This document shows positions 41,951 through 49,529 of a stretch of DNA of 64,000 nt, one piece after another. This DNA comes from Dehalococcoidia bacterium (GTDB lineage: Bacteria; Chloroflexota; Dehalococcoidia; SM23-28-2), in assembly GCA_030615765.1 (NCBI GenBank), contig JAUWYP010000002.1, forward strand, positions 1 through 64,000. The letters run 5' to 3'. The notes under the pieces were generated by a model. That model was not told where the DNA came from, ran no database searches, and worked only from the letters and a program-made list of their open reading frames with translations. The translations under genes and the position numbers were made by a program. Position 1 is the first letter of the stretch. Every line of letters starts with the position of its first letter.

Positions 41951-42305
41951 TGGTGGAGACGGGGGAGAATCGAACTCCCCGTCCAGAAGAAGGCCACCCT
42001 GGATATCCTACAGGCTTAGTCGGCGTTTTGGTCTCGCCCGCCGTACCTCCACCGACGGAGTGTCGCCGGGCCAGCCGATGTTTCTTTGACAGCCCTTATC
42101 GGCGTCGGAGCTGCCGCACCTCGACATTATGACGCCGATCCCCAACCCATCGAGGAGAGGTCAGGGTCGACGTGGCCCGCCTAAATTAGGCGGCCAGAGC
42201 GAACTGAGATTCGCCAGTTACTGTTTGCCACCTGTTTTACGAGGGCGATGGCTACCTCGGCCTGCAATCCAGATTCAACCTTCCCTGTCGAACCCTTTCG
42301 TCCCC
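41951..42305 (-). ncRNA. ssrA: Transfer-messenger RNA (tmRNA)
   Basis: Rescues stalled ribosomes together with SmpB, which is encoded just upstream. On the minus strand the 5' end GGGGACG pairs with CGTCTCC before the encoded ACCA 3' end. The T-arm is GACGGGGAGTTCGATTCTCCCCC, and the 5' part has GGGTTCGACAGGG, as tmRNAs do. The mRNA-like region ends GCTCTGGCCGCCTAA inside a stem-loop (CGCCTAA-T-TTAGGCG). The length of 355 nt is typical of a one-piece tmRNA. Confidence 0.93.
42186..42215 (-). other. tmRNA proteolysis-tag reading frame
   Basis: Resume codon GGC at 42215, then GAA TCT CAG TTC GCT CTG GCC GCC TAA, giving the tag GESQFALAA. The ALAA end is the standard ClpXP-type degradation signal. 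The GE start recalls the Dehalococcoides tag as I remember it (GERELVLAG). The TAACT just before the resume codon fits the usual upstream determinant. Confidence 0.7.
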
Positions 42306-42352
42306 ACAGGGATCTGACGAACTCACCTTATTATACCACAGCGTTGTCAACC

Positions 42353-42396
42353 CCTAGCCGCGACGCCGCAGGGCCCGCCGCATCTCGCGGTCCGCC
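42353..42396 (-). repeat. Duplicated 3' end of smpB
   Basis: These 44 bases match 43188-43231, the last codons of smpB plus its stop, at 41 positions. On the minus strand the copy reads DREMRRALRRRG and stop, against EREMQRALRRRG in smpB. The duplicates are direct repeats flanking the Fe-S protein gene at 42423-43166, between smpB and ssrA. Confidence 0.8.
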
Positions 42397-42422
42397 ACTG
42401 TCAAGGGGTCCATATCGTGTGG

Positions 42423-43166
42423 TCACTGCGTTCTGCGTTTCGCGGTGTTTCTCGGCTGAGGATGACTGCCCTGCCCCCCTGGACGCCCCTCGGGGCAAAC
42501 GGCGATGCAGATGCCGCACACCGGATAATTCACGCCCACCCGTTCGCTGAGCTGGCGACTAGCTTCGACGAAGCAGGCGTGAGCATCGAACAGCTCCTCC
42601 CGCGGCCGCTCCGGCCACCACTCCTTACCCCGGACGGCCCCGCCGGGGCAGGCACGCACGCAAACGATGCAATCCCCACATTCGCTCACCGTGACCGGGG
42701 CTGCCACCTCCAGCGGCATGTCGGTGAACACCGTGACCAATCGCACTCGTGGGCCGTGCTCGTAGGAGATGAACAAGGCCGACTTGCCCACCCAGCCCAG
42801 ACCAGCCCGTGCGGCAGCAGTCTTGTGCTGGAAGGCTGCGCGAAGATTACGCACGTCTAGGTCCTGGCCTCCAACCGTAGCGGGGAAGGGCTCCGCCCGG
42901 TAGCCCAGAGTGTGGATCAATGTGGCCGTCTGGGCGGCGATCTCGTTCAGCCGCTCATTGAATTCATTGTAGGCGTGGTAGTACTCCGGAGTAGGCCCCT
43001 TGGCGACGCGTCGAATCACCTCGTCGGGGAAGGCCAGGGCGATGGAGATGGCCCGTGGCCAGTGGGCAAACTCCCCCTCCAGCACGCCCTGCATGTCGGC
43101 GAAGCCCACCAGCGTGGCGCCCAATGTCAGGATCTGCCGCTGCAACCCAGATGTGGTCTCGTTCAT
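42423..43166 (-). CDS. Double [4Fe-4S] protein related to epoxyqueuosine reductase QueG
   Basis: A 247-residue protein with the QueG-type N-terminal domain (LRAAFQHKTAAARAGLGWVGKSALFISYEHGPRVRLVTVFTDMPL). A ferredoxin domain follows with CGDCIVCVRACPGGAV and CGICIAVCPEG. It lacks the C-terminal HEAT-like part of true QueG, so substrate and cobalamin use are uncertain. ATG 43166 is chosen; the track ORF start at 43337 reads through the smpB shadow. The gene is wedged between smpB and ssrA, which are usually adjacent, and is bounded by 44-bp direct repeats, suggesting insertion. Confidence 0.85.
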   Translation of the reverse strand: MNETTSGLQRQILTLGATLVGFADMQGVLEGEFAHWPRAISIALAFPDEVIRRVAKGPTPEYYHAYNEFNERLNEIAAQTATLIHTLGYRAEPFPATVGGQDLDVRNLRAAFQHKTAAARAGLGWVGKSALFISYEHGPRVRLVTVFTDMPLEVAAPVTVSECGDCIVCVRACPGGAVRGKEWWPERPREELFDAHACFVEASRQLSERVGVNYPVCGICIAVCPEGRPGGQGSHPQPRNTAKRRTQ

Positions 43167-43188
43167 ACGACAACCGATGTCCAAACGC

Positions 43189-43644
43189 CTAGCCGCGACG
43201 CCGCAGGGCTCGCTGCATCTCGCGCTCCGCCTCGCGGCGGGCGATCGTCTGGCGGCGGTCGTAATAGCGGCGGCCACGAGCCAGGGCCAGCTCCACCTTG
43301 GCCCGTCCGCTCTTGAGATAGAGGCGCAGGGGCACAAGCGTCAGGCCTTTCTCCTCCACCTCTCGCGCCAGCTCAAGGATCTGCTTTCGGTGGAGGAGAA
43401 GCTTACGACGACGGCGGGGCTCGTGTTGGTTGAGGCGGCCGGCAGCAAGGTAGGGCCCTATGTGAGCGCCTACCAGCCACATCTCGCCCCGCTCCGGGCG
43501 GGCGTAGGCATCCCGCAGGTTCACCCGCCCATCGCGAATGGCCTTGATCTCCGTACCGGTAAGGGCGATCCCGGCCTCCACCCTCTCCAGAATGTGGTAG
43601 TCGTGCTGGGCCTTGCGGTTAACAGTAATCGTCTTTTCGGCCAT
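43189..43644 (-). CDS. smpB: SsrA-binding protein SmpB
   Basis: Binds tmRNA and positions it in the empty mRNA channel of stalled ribosomes. The 151-residue protein has ITVNRKAQHDYHILERVEAGIALTGTEIKAIRDGRVNLRDAYA, GAHIGPY, KLLLHRKQI, LVPLRLYLKSGRAKVELALARG and the basic tail DRRQTIARREAEREMQRALRRRG. That tail folds in the decoding centre. Its final 44 bases are duplicated near ssrA. It follows ctpA by 19 bases on the same strand. Confidence 0.96.
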   Translation of the reverse strand: MAEKTITVNRKAQHDYHILERVEAGIALTGTEIKAIRDGRVNLRDAYARPERGEMWLVGAHIGPYLAAGRLNQHEPRRRRKLLLHRKQILELAREVEEKGLTLVPLRLYLKSGRAKVELALARGRRYYDRRQTIARREAEREMQRALRRRG

Positions 43645-43663
43645 GGCTCACTCACCGCCATCT

Positions 43664-44920
43664 TCAGGGGACCGCCGCCTGAATGGACTCCCTCAGATAG
43701 TCGATGGCTGCGAAGAGTTGGACGTCGCGGCGCAGTTCGATGTCCTCCTCGGTGGGCACCACCTCGATGTCTGGCGCCAGACCGATCGCCTCGATCTGCT
43801 CCCCGTTGGGCGTGAGCCAGCGGGCAATGGTGATGTAGAGGGCGCCGCCGTCAGAGAGCTCACGCAGGTGGTTCACCGATCCCTTGCCGAATGTGGTGGT
43901 GCCGATGAGAACAGCGCGGCCGTTATCTCGCAAGGCAGCGGCCAGGACCTCAGCACCGCTGGCGCTGCCCCTGCCAATCAGTAGCACCAACGGGATCTCC
44001 TCGCCCCAATCGCCGCCGTCCGCCCGCTCGACCGCCTCGTTCCCTTCCTTGTCCACCTGGATGAGGATGATCCCGCTGTCCAGGAACAGGTCGGCTACCT
44101 CTATCGTGGCGCTCAGGCCCCCGCCGGGGTTGCGCCGCAGGTCCAGGATCAGCCCCCTGTAGCCCTTCTCCTCGATGTCCCCAATAGCTTCGCTCAGATT
44201 GCCAACCGTCTCCTCAGTGATCTGCTGCAACTCGACATAAGCTATATCATTGGCGGGATTGCCATCGGCATCCTCAACCTCATGGGTGAAGACGGTAGGG
44301 ATGGCGATGACGGCACGGGTGATGGTGATGTCCTCGGTCTCACCGTTGTCGTGGCGCACGCCCAGGGTCACCTCGCTGCCCTTTGGCCCCCGAATACGAC
44401 GGACCGCCTGGCCCACTGACCAGCCAGCCGTCGATTCGCCATCTACCGTCAGGATGACGTCGCCAGTGCGGATGCCTGCCTTATCGGCGGGAGAATCGCG
44501 GAAGGGGGCGACGATCACTACCTCGCCACTGACCGGGTCCTGCTCCACACGAGCGCCAATTCCCTCGAACTGGCCAGTGACGATATCGATGCCCAGAGAG
44601 TAGGTCTCCGGATCGATATATATCGTGTGCGGGTCGCCCAGAGTGGACAGGGCTCCGTCTACCGCCCCCTGGAGCAAAAGCTCCGGATCCACGCTATCCT
44701 GGGCGACGAAGTCTTCCCGAACGATGTCGTAGATCTCGTCCAGGATGCCGAAGTCCGCCTCGTCCTGCGCAGGGGACGTAGTGCCGCCGCCGTCTTCGCC
44801 ACCACCGCCGATGGCAAAGCCAACCACCCCGGACATGACCGACAGCAGGACCACCAGCAGGCCAAACATGGCCCAGCGCAGGACCCTCAGTATCAGCCAC
44901 TCACTTCTTCCACTCGTCAT
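43664..44920 (-). CDS. C-terminal processing peptidase (S41, CtpA-like)
   Basis: An exported serine protease that trims C-termini of extracytoplasmic proteins. An N-terminal helix (MFGLLVVLLSVMSGVVGFAIGGGG) anchors or exports it. A PDZ domain occupies about residues 120-200 (IVAPFRDSPADKAGIRTGDVILTVDGEST). The catalytic domain has GLILDLRRNPGGGLSATIEVADLFL, the nucleophile Ser in GRGSASGAEVLAAALRDNGRAVLIG and the general-base Lys in TFGKGSVN. At 418 residues it is family-typical. Downstream are smpB, the Fe-S gene and ssrA. Confidence 0.93.
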   Translation of the reverse strand: MTSGRSEWLILRVLRWAMFGLLVVLLSVMSGVVGFAIGGGGEDGGGTTSPAQDEADFGILDEIYDIVREDFVAQDSVDPELLLQGAVDGALSTLGDPHTIYIDPETYSLGIDIVTGQFEGIGARVEQDPVSGEVVIVAPFRDSPADKAGIRTGDVILTVDGESTAGWSVGQAVRRIRGPKGSEVTLGVRHDNGETEDITITRAVIAIPTVFTHEVEDADGNPANDIAYVELQQITEETVGNLSEAIGDIEEKGYRGLILDLRRNPGGGLSATIEVADLFLDSGIILIQVDKEGNEAVERADGGDWGEEIPLVLLIGRGSASGAEVLAAALRDNGRAVLIGTTTFGKGSVNHLRELSDGGALYITIARWLTPNGEQIEAIGLAPDIEVVPTEEDIELRRDVQLFAAIDYLRESIQAAVP

Positions 44921-45183
44921 CGGCCACCATTCCCTTACTAGACGATTCCTCAGGAGCTAGTCACCACCAACTCCCACCACGATGCGGCTGTAGTGTAACA
45001 TCGGCCCCAGGGCTTTGCAATTTGACCGCTGCTGCCGCGGTGTTATGTCGAACGCCGCCCGGGTTAGAGTTTACGTAAGAATTATAGTGCGATCATAGCC
45101 CCTGGAACGATCCCCCTCCCCCACCACCTTCTTGTGCCAGCTCCCCGTCCCCGCTATCATGGCCTCACCAACGAGCCGCCACC

Positions 45184-45666
45184 ATGAAGTACAAGATCAG
45201 CGTCGAGAGGAATACGCTGCGCTTTGCCGCTGCCCACCTCACCACCTTTCAGGGCCAGGCCGAGGCTTTGCACGGCCACAACTACGCCCTGCTGCTGAAG
45301 GCAGAAGGCGATCTCAGCGAGGACGCCTGGGTACTGGACTTCGGCGAGCTGAAGAGGATCGGCGAGGCCCTGTGCCAGCAGCTCGATCACCACTTCCTAC
45401 TGCCACGTGACAACCCGGCTCTCGAAGTGAGCGAACTGGATGATGCCTGGCAGATCACCTCTGCTGATCGACGTTATGTCATCCCCAAGAGCGACGTGTG
45501 TGTGCTGCCCCTGGACAACTCCACCGCCGAGCGCCTGGCCGAATGGTTCTGCCAGCGCCTGGCCGAGGCACTGGCCGGGCGAGGCAATATCACCTCCATC
45601 AGCGTGGGCGTGGAGGAGGCGCCCGGTCAGACCGGCTGGTGCACCCTTAGCCTAAGCAACCGTTGA
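45184..45666 (+). CDS. 6-pyruvoyl-tetrahydropterin synthase family protein (PTPS-III-like)
   Basis: A 160-residue T-fold pterin enzyme. Zinc ligands are His in RFAAAHLTTF and the two His of LHGHNYALLL; NSTAERLAEWFCQRL and SVGVEEAPGQTGW complete the active site. QueD and classical PTPS carry a catalytic Cys in C-x3-HGH. Here the segment is GQAEALHGHN, with Glu in E-x2-HGH, which is the PTPS-III signature associated with a folate-pathway bypass of FolB. No other folate or queuosine gene is adjacent. The call between PTPS-III and a divergent QueD rests on this motif. Confidence 0.8.
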   Translation: MKYKISVERNTLRFAAAHLTTFQGQAEALHGHNYALLLKAEGDLSEDAWVLDFGELKRIGEALCQQLDHHFLLPRDNPALEVSELDDAWQITSADRRYVIPKSDVCVLPLDNSTAERLAEWFCQRLAEALAGRGNITSISVGVEEAPGQTGWCTLSLSNR

Positions 45667-45723
45667 CACGGCGGCCAGAGGGATTATGATCAGGATGGAA
45701 AACGACCAAGAAAGGTCTTTCTC

Positions 45724-46269
45724 ATGCAAATAGACTGGCGAAAGGCCATCGACGAGATCCTCTCCACCGAGATCTGCTGCCCCCGTTGCGGCGCCCTGGT
45801 CCCGGAGGTGATGGTGGGCAGCTCCCGCGCCCCCTCGGCCAGCCAGTTCGCTCCCCTCTGCCAGGGGTGCAACCCTCGCGAGGAGTGCGACGCCCGCAAG
45901 CTGGTGCTGTTGTGCGAACCCTGCGCCCGTGAGACGCGCCTCCGCGGCCGTAAAGTGAACCAGGAGGGGATGATAGCCGCCCTCCTGGAGGAGTGCCAGC
46001 GCAACCTGGAGGAGAGCCTCGACTACCTGGCTGAATACTGGCGGGAAGACCTGGACATCGACCCCGACGACATGGACAAGCGGCTGGAACAGGTCGATCC
46101 CCAGGTCTTCGCCCATGAGAGCGACTGGCGCCGCCACCTGGAGGAGCAGTACCTAAAGTTCCACCGTTGGTTCCGCGAGCGTGGCCTGCGCATCCCCAAT
46201 GCCGCCTGGCGCTCCGAGTACGTGGAAGAGATCATCGCTCTGAACTACGAGACCCTCCTGGGCGACTAG
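45724..46269 (+). CDS. Zinc-ribbon-like protein of unknown function
   Basis: A 181-residue protein with three Cys pairs in its first half (EICCPRCGALV, LCQGCNPREECD and LLCEPCARETRLRG), consistent with one or two zinc ribbons. The second half is helical and acidic (DIDPDDMDKRLEQVDPQVFAHESDWRRHLEEQYLKFHRWFRERGLRIP). It is not recognised as a named family. It lies 57 bases after the pterin enzyme and 64 before the flavodoxin-like gene, so co-expression is possible but not compelling. Confidence 0.68.
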   Translation: MQIDWRKAIDEILSTEICCPRCGALVPEVMVGSSRAPSASQFAPLCQGCNPREECDARKLVLLCEPCARETRLRGRKVNQEGMIAALLEECQRNLEESLDYLAEYWREDLDIDPDDMDKRLEQVDPQVFAHESDWRRHLEEQYLKFHRWFRERGLRIPNAAWRSEYVEEIIALNYETLLGD

Positions 46270-46333
46270 CATGGCCCTGCCTGTGGAAAGAGTCCAGCCC
46301 CGGCTCTGAAAGCCCTGCACTGTGTGTGCTGCG

Positions 46334-46876
46334 ATGAAGGTTCTCCTCCTGTTTGACAGCCGTGGTGGCCTCACCGAGCAGCTGGCCCAGGCGATCGCCG
46401 AGGGCGTGCGCAGCGTCCCCGGCGCTGAACTGGTCTACCGCCGCCTGGACGACGCCCGCCAGCACGAGCTAAAGGAGGCCGACGCCCTCATCATCGGCTC
46501 ACCCAACTGGGGCGGCATCACCGGCAAGCTCAAAGACTGGTTCGATCACAGCGGCGACCTCTGGCAGACGGGAGAGCTGGCGGGCAAGGTGGGCGCCGCC
46601 TTCACCGCTGGTTGGTCCCGCTCTGCTGGCACCGAGGCCACCCTCCTCCAGCTCCTCCACCTGCTGCTGTCCCACGGGATGATTATCGTCGGCCTCCCCT
46701 GGAGCGACCGCATGCGCCTCTCCGGCTCCTACTACGGAGCCACCGCTCACGGCGAGGTCACAGAGGACGACCGCCACCAGGCACGAGAGCTGGGCCGGAG
46801 AGTTGCCGAGATAGCCCAGCGGTTGCAGAGTGGGCTAACCTTATCGGAAAGCCTCGGCCATCTGGGCGGCGGCTAA
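46334..46876 (+). CDS. Flavodoxin/WrbA-like NAD(P)H:quinone oxidoreductase family protein
   Basis: A flavodoxin-fold protein of 180 residues. The FMN phosphate loop is LLLFDSRGGLTEQLAQAIAEG, and the isoalloxazine loops are IIGSPNWGGITGKLKDWFDHSGDLW and GAAFTAGWSRSAGTEATLLQLLHLLLSHGMIIVGLP. SGSYYGATAHG resembles the WrbA region near the quinone site. It probably performs two-electron quinone or flavin reduction in the cytoplasm. ATG 46334 is preferred over the track GTG at 46322. It converges with arsM. Confidence 0.83.
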   Translation: MKVLLLFDSRGGLTEQLAQAIAEGVRSVPGAELVYRRLDDARQHELKEADALIIGSPNWGGITGKLKDWFDHSGDLWQTGELAGKVGAAFTAGWSRSAGTEATLLQLLHLLLSHGMIIVGLPWSDRMRLSGSYYGATAHGEVTEDDRHQARELGRRVAEIAQRLQSGLTLSESLGHLGGG

Positions 46877-46886
46877 ACGCACGAGA

Positions 46887-47753
46887 CTAGCCGCAACATC
46901 CCGACGCGCTGAGACGCGGCTTCCGGGCCCGAACGAAGGCGCTCACAAAGCTGGGGAGGGCTTGCCTTTCTTCAGACGTGAGGCAGTCAACAGCCTCTGC
47001 GAGCTCGCTCCCCTGAAGGTCCTCTGCCTTCCAGACTCGGGTGACCTCGACGCCAATGTCCTGGAAGCCGGCGGTCGTCAGCTTGCCAACGTACTCCTCT
47101 TCCTTCAAAGCCCCTGCCAGGCAGCCAGCCCATATCTCCAGGTTGCGCCGCAATTCCTCCGGCATGCCGCCCCTGTAGACGATGTCGGAGACGGCGAGGC
47201 GCCCGCCGGGCTTGAGCACGCGATAGGCCTCGCGGAACACGCGGTCCTTGTCGGGCGATAGGTTCACCACACAGTTGCTGATAATCACATCGACCGAGTT
47301 GTCAGGCAGAGGGACGTCCTCCATCTCCCCCTTGAGGAACTCCACGTTCTCGATGCCCGCCTTCTGCTGGTTCTGGCGGGCCAGCTCCAGCATCTCGTCC
47401 ACCATGTCCAGGCCGTAGGCCTTGCCCGTGGGGCCCACTCGACGAGCGGAGAGGAGAACGTCGATGCCGCCGCCGCTGCCCAGGTCCAGAACCACCTCCC
47501 CCGGGTGCAGCTCGGCCAGGGCCACTGGGTTGCCGCAGCCCGCGGAGGCCAGCGTCGCCTCCAGAGGAACCCCCTTCAGGTCCTCGGGCGCGTAGATCTG
47601 GGCGCTTATGGGGTTGGCAATCTCAGCCTCGGCCGGCCCGCAACAGCTCGGCTCGGGCGAGCAGCAACTAGCGGCACCCCGCTCTGCGGCTTGGCGAGCG
47701 AGCTCGGCGTAGCGCTCGCCCACTCTCTCCTTGATCTCCTTCTCCCTGCTCAT
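46887..47753 (-). CDS. arsM: Arsenite methyltransferase ArsM
   Basis: A SAM-dependent methyltransferase converting As(III) to volatile methylated arsenicals. The 288-residue protein has the SAM motif [21 protein letters not shown] and the expected cysteines: the cluster [11 protein letters not shown] near residue 30, [23 protein letters not shown] and [11 protein letters not shown]. The C-terminus ends in GCCG. Cysteines at these positions bind trivalent arsenic in ArsM. It is downstream of an arsR-type regulator on the same strand with a 49-base gap, so it is presumably arsenite-inducible. Confidence 0.94.
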   Translation of the reverse strand: MSREKEIKERVGERYAELARQAAERGAASCCSPEPSCCGPAEAEIANPISAQIYAPEDLKGVPLEATLASAGCGNPVALAELHPGEVVLDLGSGGGIDVLLSARRVGPTGKAYGLDMVDEMLELARQNQQKAGIENVEFLKGEMEDVPLPDNSVDVIISNCVVNLSPDKDRVFREAYRVLKPGGRLAVSDIVYRGGMPEELRRNLEIWAGCLAGALKEEEYVGKLTTAGFQDIGVEVTRVWKAEDLQGSELAEAVDCLTSEERQALPSFVSAFVRARKPRLSASGCCG

Positions 47754-47802
47754 CGGCTACCTCCTTACATTCAAACTGCCGATACAGTTCTTTTTCCAGA
47801 GA

Positions 47803-48165
47803 CTATCGGCCCAGACCACTCAGGGCAGCGCCCATCTGAGCCAGGACGTCCTTGCGCAGGCGGTAGAAGCACCATAGCCCGTGCTTCTCAACGTCGAGCA
47901 AGCCCGCCTCCGTGAGCATCTTGATGTGATAGGAGATGGTTGGCTGACTCAGGGGCGTGCAGTCAACGATGTTGCACTCGCACACGCCGCCTGGATTCCT
48001 TGCCACCAGGCTGAGGATCTGCAGGCGGGTGGGGTCAGAAAGAGCCTTGAAGATGGCCGCCCAGCGTTTGGCCTCCCTCTCGGCGGCGTAGGGCACCTTC
48101 CCCGCCAAGCCCGGGCAGCAGCCCTCGAGTATGGACGTGCGCGGCATCTGCTTTACTTGAGCCAT
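47803..48165 (-). CDS. arsR: ArsR family arsenite-responsive repressor
   Basis: A 120-residue winged-helix repressor. The DNA-recognition helix region is LSQPTISYHIKMLTEAGLLDVEKHGLWCFYRL. The metalloid site is in the adjacent helix, VCECNIVDCTPL, with three closely spaced Cys as in As(III)-binding ArsR proteins. An extra CC pair (GCCPG) lies near the N-terminus. It controls arsM and itself. An inverted repeat overlaps its -35 box. The predicted transcription start is within a few bases of the ATG, so the mRNA would be nearly leaderless. Confidence 0.93.
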   Translation of the reverse strand: MAQVKQMPRTSILEGCCPGLAGKVPYAAEREAKRWAAIFKALSDPTRLQILSLVARNPGGVCECNIVDCTPLSQPTISYHIKMLTEAGLLDVEKHGLWCFYRLRKDVLAQMGAALSGLGR

Positions 48166-48174
48166 GACACCAAT

Positions 48175-48206
48175 AGCATAAGGCTTATATCGAAGTTTGT
48201 CAATAT
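48175..48206 (-). promoter_or_regulatory. arsR-arsM promoter with overlapping ArsR operator
   Basis: On the minus strand TTGACA (48203-48198) and TATGCT (48180-48175) are 17 bp apart. A 7-6-7 inverted repeat, ATATTGA-N6-TCGATAT (48206-48187), covers the -35 box; six of seven arm positions match. This is a suitable ArsR binding site that would block RNA polymerase until arsenite binds. Confidence 0.75.
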
Positions 48207-48246
48207 AGTCCGGCCAGAAAACCGAAGGTTTTTTCCGCTGGCTTCC

Positions 48247-49398
48247 CTAGCTCGCCGGCCGCACGCGATAGCCCCAGGAGGCGGCCTCGCTCTCCTCCTC
48301 GAGGCCCAGGGCGGCTTCGATATGGCCCAGGAGGTCCGTCAGGCCCCAGCCCTTGACCGCCGATACCAGCACTGCATCCGGCCGCCAGTATCGGAGGGAG
48401 GCCCGCACGTCGCCCAGGCTTTCCAGCCCCTCGATGGGCAACCCGTCCGGTCCGCAGATGAGGTCGGCCTTGTTGAGAACGGTAATGTAGGGCTTGTCGG
48501 CCAGGCCCAGATCGGCCAGGGTATCCTCCACCGTCTGAGCTTGCTCGGCGGCATCGGGATGGGTTATGTCCACCACATGAAGCAGAAGGCTAGCCTCGGA
48601 CAGCTCCTCTAGCGTAGCGCGGAAGGCAGCCACCAGTTGGGTGGGCAGGTTCTGAATGAAGCCGACGGTGTCCGTGAGGAGGAAGGCGCCGCCGTGCGGG
48701 AGGGCCACTCGCCGGGTGACGGGGTCGAGGGTGGCGAACAGCTTGTCCTCCACCAGCACGTCTGCCCCCGATAGGGCCCGCATGAGGGTACTCTTGCCGG
48801 CGTTGGTGTAGCCCACCAGGGAGATAACGGACACGCGCTGGCGCGCTCGCCGCCGCCGGTAGAGGGCGCGCTGCCGCCGCACCTCCTCGAGCTGGCGCTT
48901 CAGGTGCTGAATCTTGCGCCGGATCAGACGGCGGTCGGTCTCCAGCTGGGTCTCGCCGGGGCCGCGGGTGCCGATGGCCCCCTCCAGCCGCTCCAGGTGA
49001 GTCCACTGACCGGCCAGGCGAGGCAGCAGGTATTCGTGCTGGGCCAGCTCCACCTGGAGGGCCCCCTCGCGGGTGCGGGCGTGCTGAGCGAATATGTCGA
49101 GGATGAGAGCAGTGCGGTCGAGGACTTTGACCTCGAGAGCGTCTTCCAGGTTCCGCTGCTGGGAGGGCGAGAGCTCCTCGTCGAAGATTATCGTGCTGTA
49201 GCCCAGGCGATGACGCAGAGAGGCCAGCTCTTGCACCTTGCCGCGGCCAACGTAGTAGGCGGACGTCGGTCGCCCCAGCCGCTGGACGCACCTGCCGACG
49301 ACATTGGCGCCGGCGGTCAGAGCTAGCTGGGCCAGCTCCTCCAGCGACCTCTCGCTGGTCCAGCGACTATTGCCTCGCCCCTTCATCTCCACCGCCAC
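48247..49398 (-). CDS. hflX: GTPase HflX
   Basis: A ribosome-associated GTPase that splits stalled or hibernating ribosomes. The N-terminal domain has SLEELAQLALTAGANVVGRCVQ and YYVGRGKVQELASLRHRLGYSTIIFDEELSPSQQRNLE. The linker motif is GAIGTRGPGETQLETDRRLIRRKI. The G domain has SLVGYTNAGKSTLMRALSG, DTVGFIQNLPTQLVAAFRATLEE and NKAD. The GTG at 49398 has AAGGAGAGG nine bases upstream. The frame stays open further upstream (TGYVTAEPKERAYLVAVE), which looks like HflX sequence, so the true start may lie about 17 codons earlier at a non-standard codon. Confidence 0.92.
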   Translation of the reverse strand: MAVEMKGRGNSRWTSERSLEELAQLALTAGANVVGRCVQRLGRPTSAYYVGRGKVQELASLRHRLGYSTIIFDEELSPSQQRNLEDALEVKVLDRTALILDIFAQHARTREGALQVELAQHEYLLPRLAGQWTHLERLEGAIGTRGPGETQLETDRRLIRRKIQHLKRQLEEVRRQRALYRRRRARQRVSVISLVGYTNAGKSTLMRALSGADVLVEDKLFATLDPVTRRVALPHGGAFLLTDTVGFIQNLPTQLVAAFRATLEELSEASLLLHVVDITHPDAAEQAQTVEDTLADLGLADKPYITVLNKADLICGPDGLPIEGLESLGDVRASLRYWRPDAVLVSAVKGWGLTDLLGHIEAALGLEEESEAASWGYRVRPAS

Positions 49399-49505
49399 CA
49401 GATAGGCCCTCTCCTTGGGCTCGGCGGTGACGTAGCCGGTCTTAGCTATGCTGTCAGCCCTCCTTGACAGAATGCACTTTCCCTACAAGTATACCGCAAA
49501 AGGGA

Positions 49506-49525
49506 GGAGCCTGCTCCGACGGAGG
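49506..49525. repeat. Second small palindromic repeat, intergenic copy
   Basis: GGAGCCTGCTCCGACGGAGG, matching the in-mutS sequence at 30633-30653 apart from one missing base. It lies just beyond the 3' end of the F420-type oxidoreductase gene, between it and hflX. Confidence 0.5.
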
Positions 49526-49529
49526 CGGC

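Noticed and set aside
42186-42228. tmRNA tag beginning ANSN, from GCA at the usual-looking position
   Set aside because: That frame runs on as ANSNWRISVRSGRLI and does not end in ALAA. The frame starting at GGC gives GESQFALAA with the stop inside the stem-loop.
42330-42350. TTGACA and TATAAT upstream of ssrA on the minus strand
   Set aside because: The two boxes are only nine bases apart, far from the 16-18 needed, so they cannot act as a pair. The TATAAT alone may still be a -10 box.
49399-49449. AUA (49449) as the hflX start
   Set aside because: AGGAGG lies nine bases before it and the translated extension looks like HflX. However, GTG 49398 also has AAGGAGAGG nine bases upstream, so an exotic start is not required.
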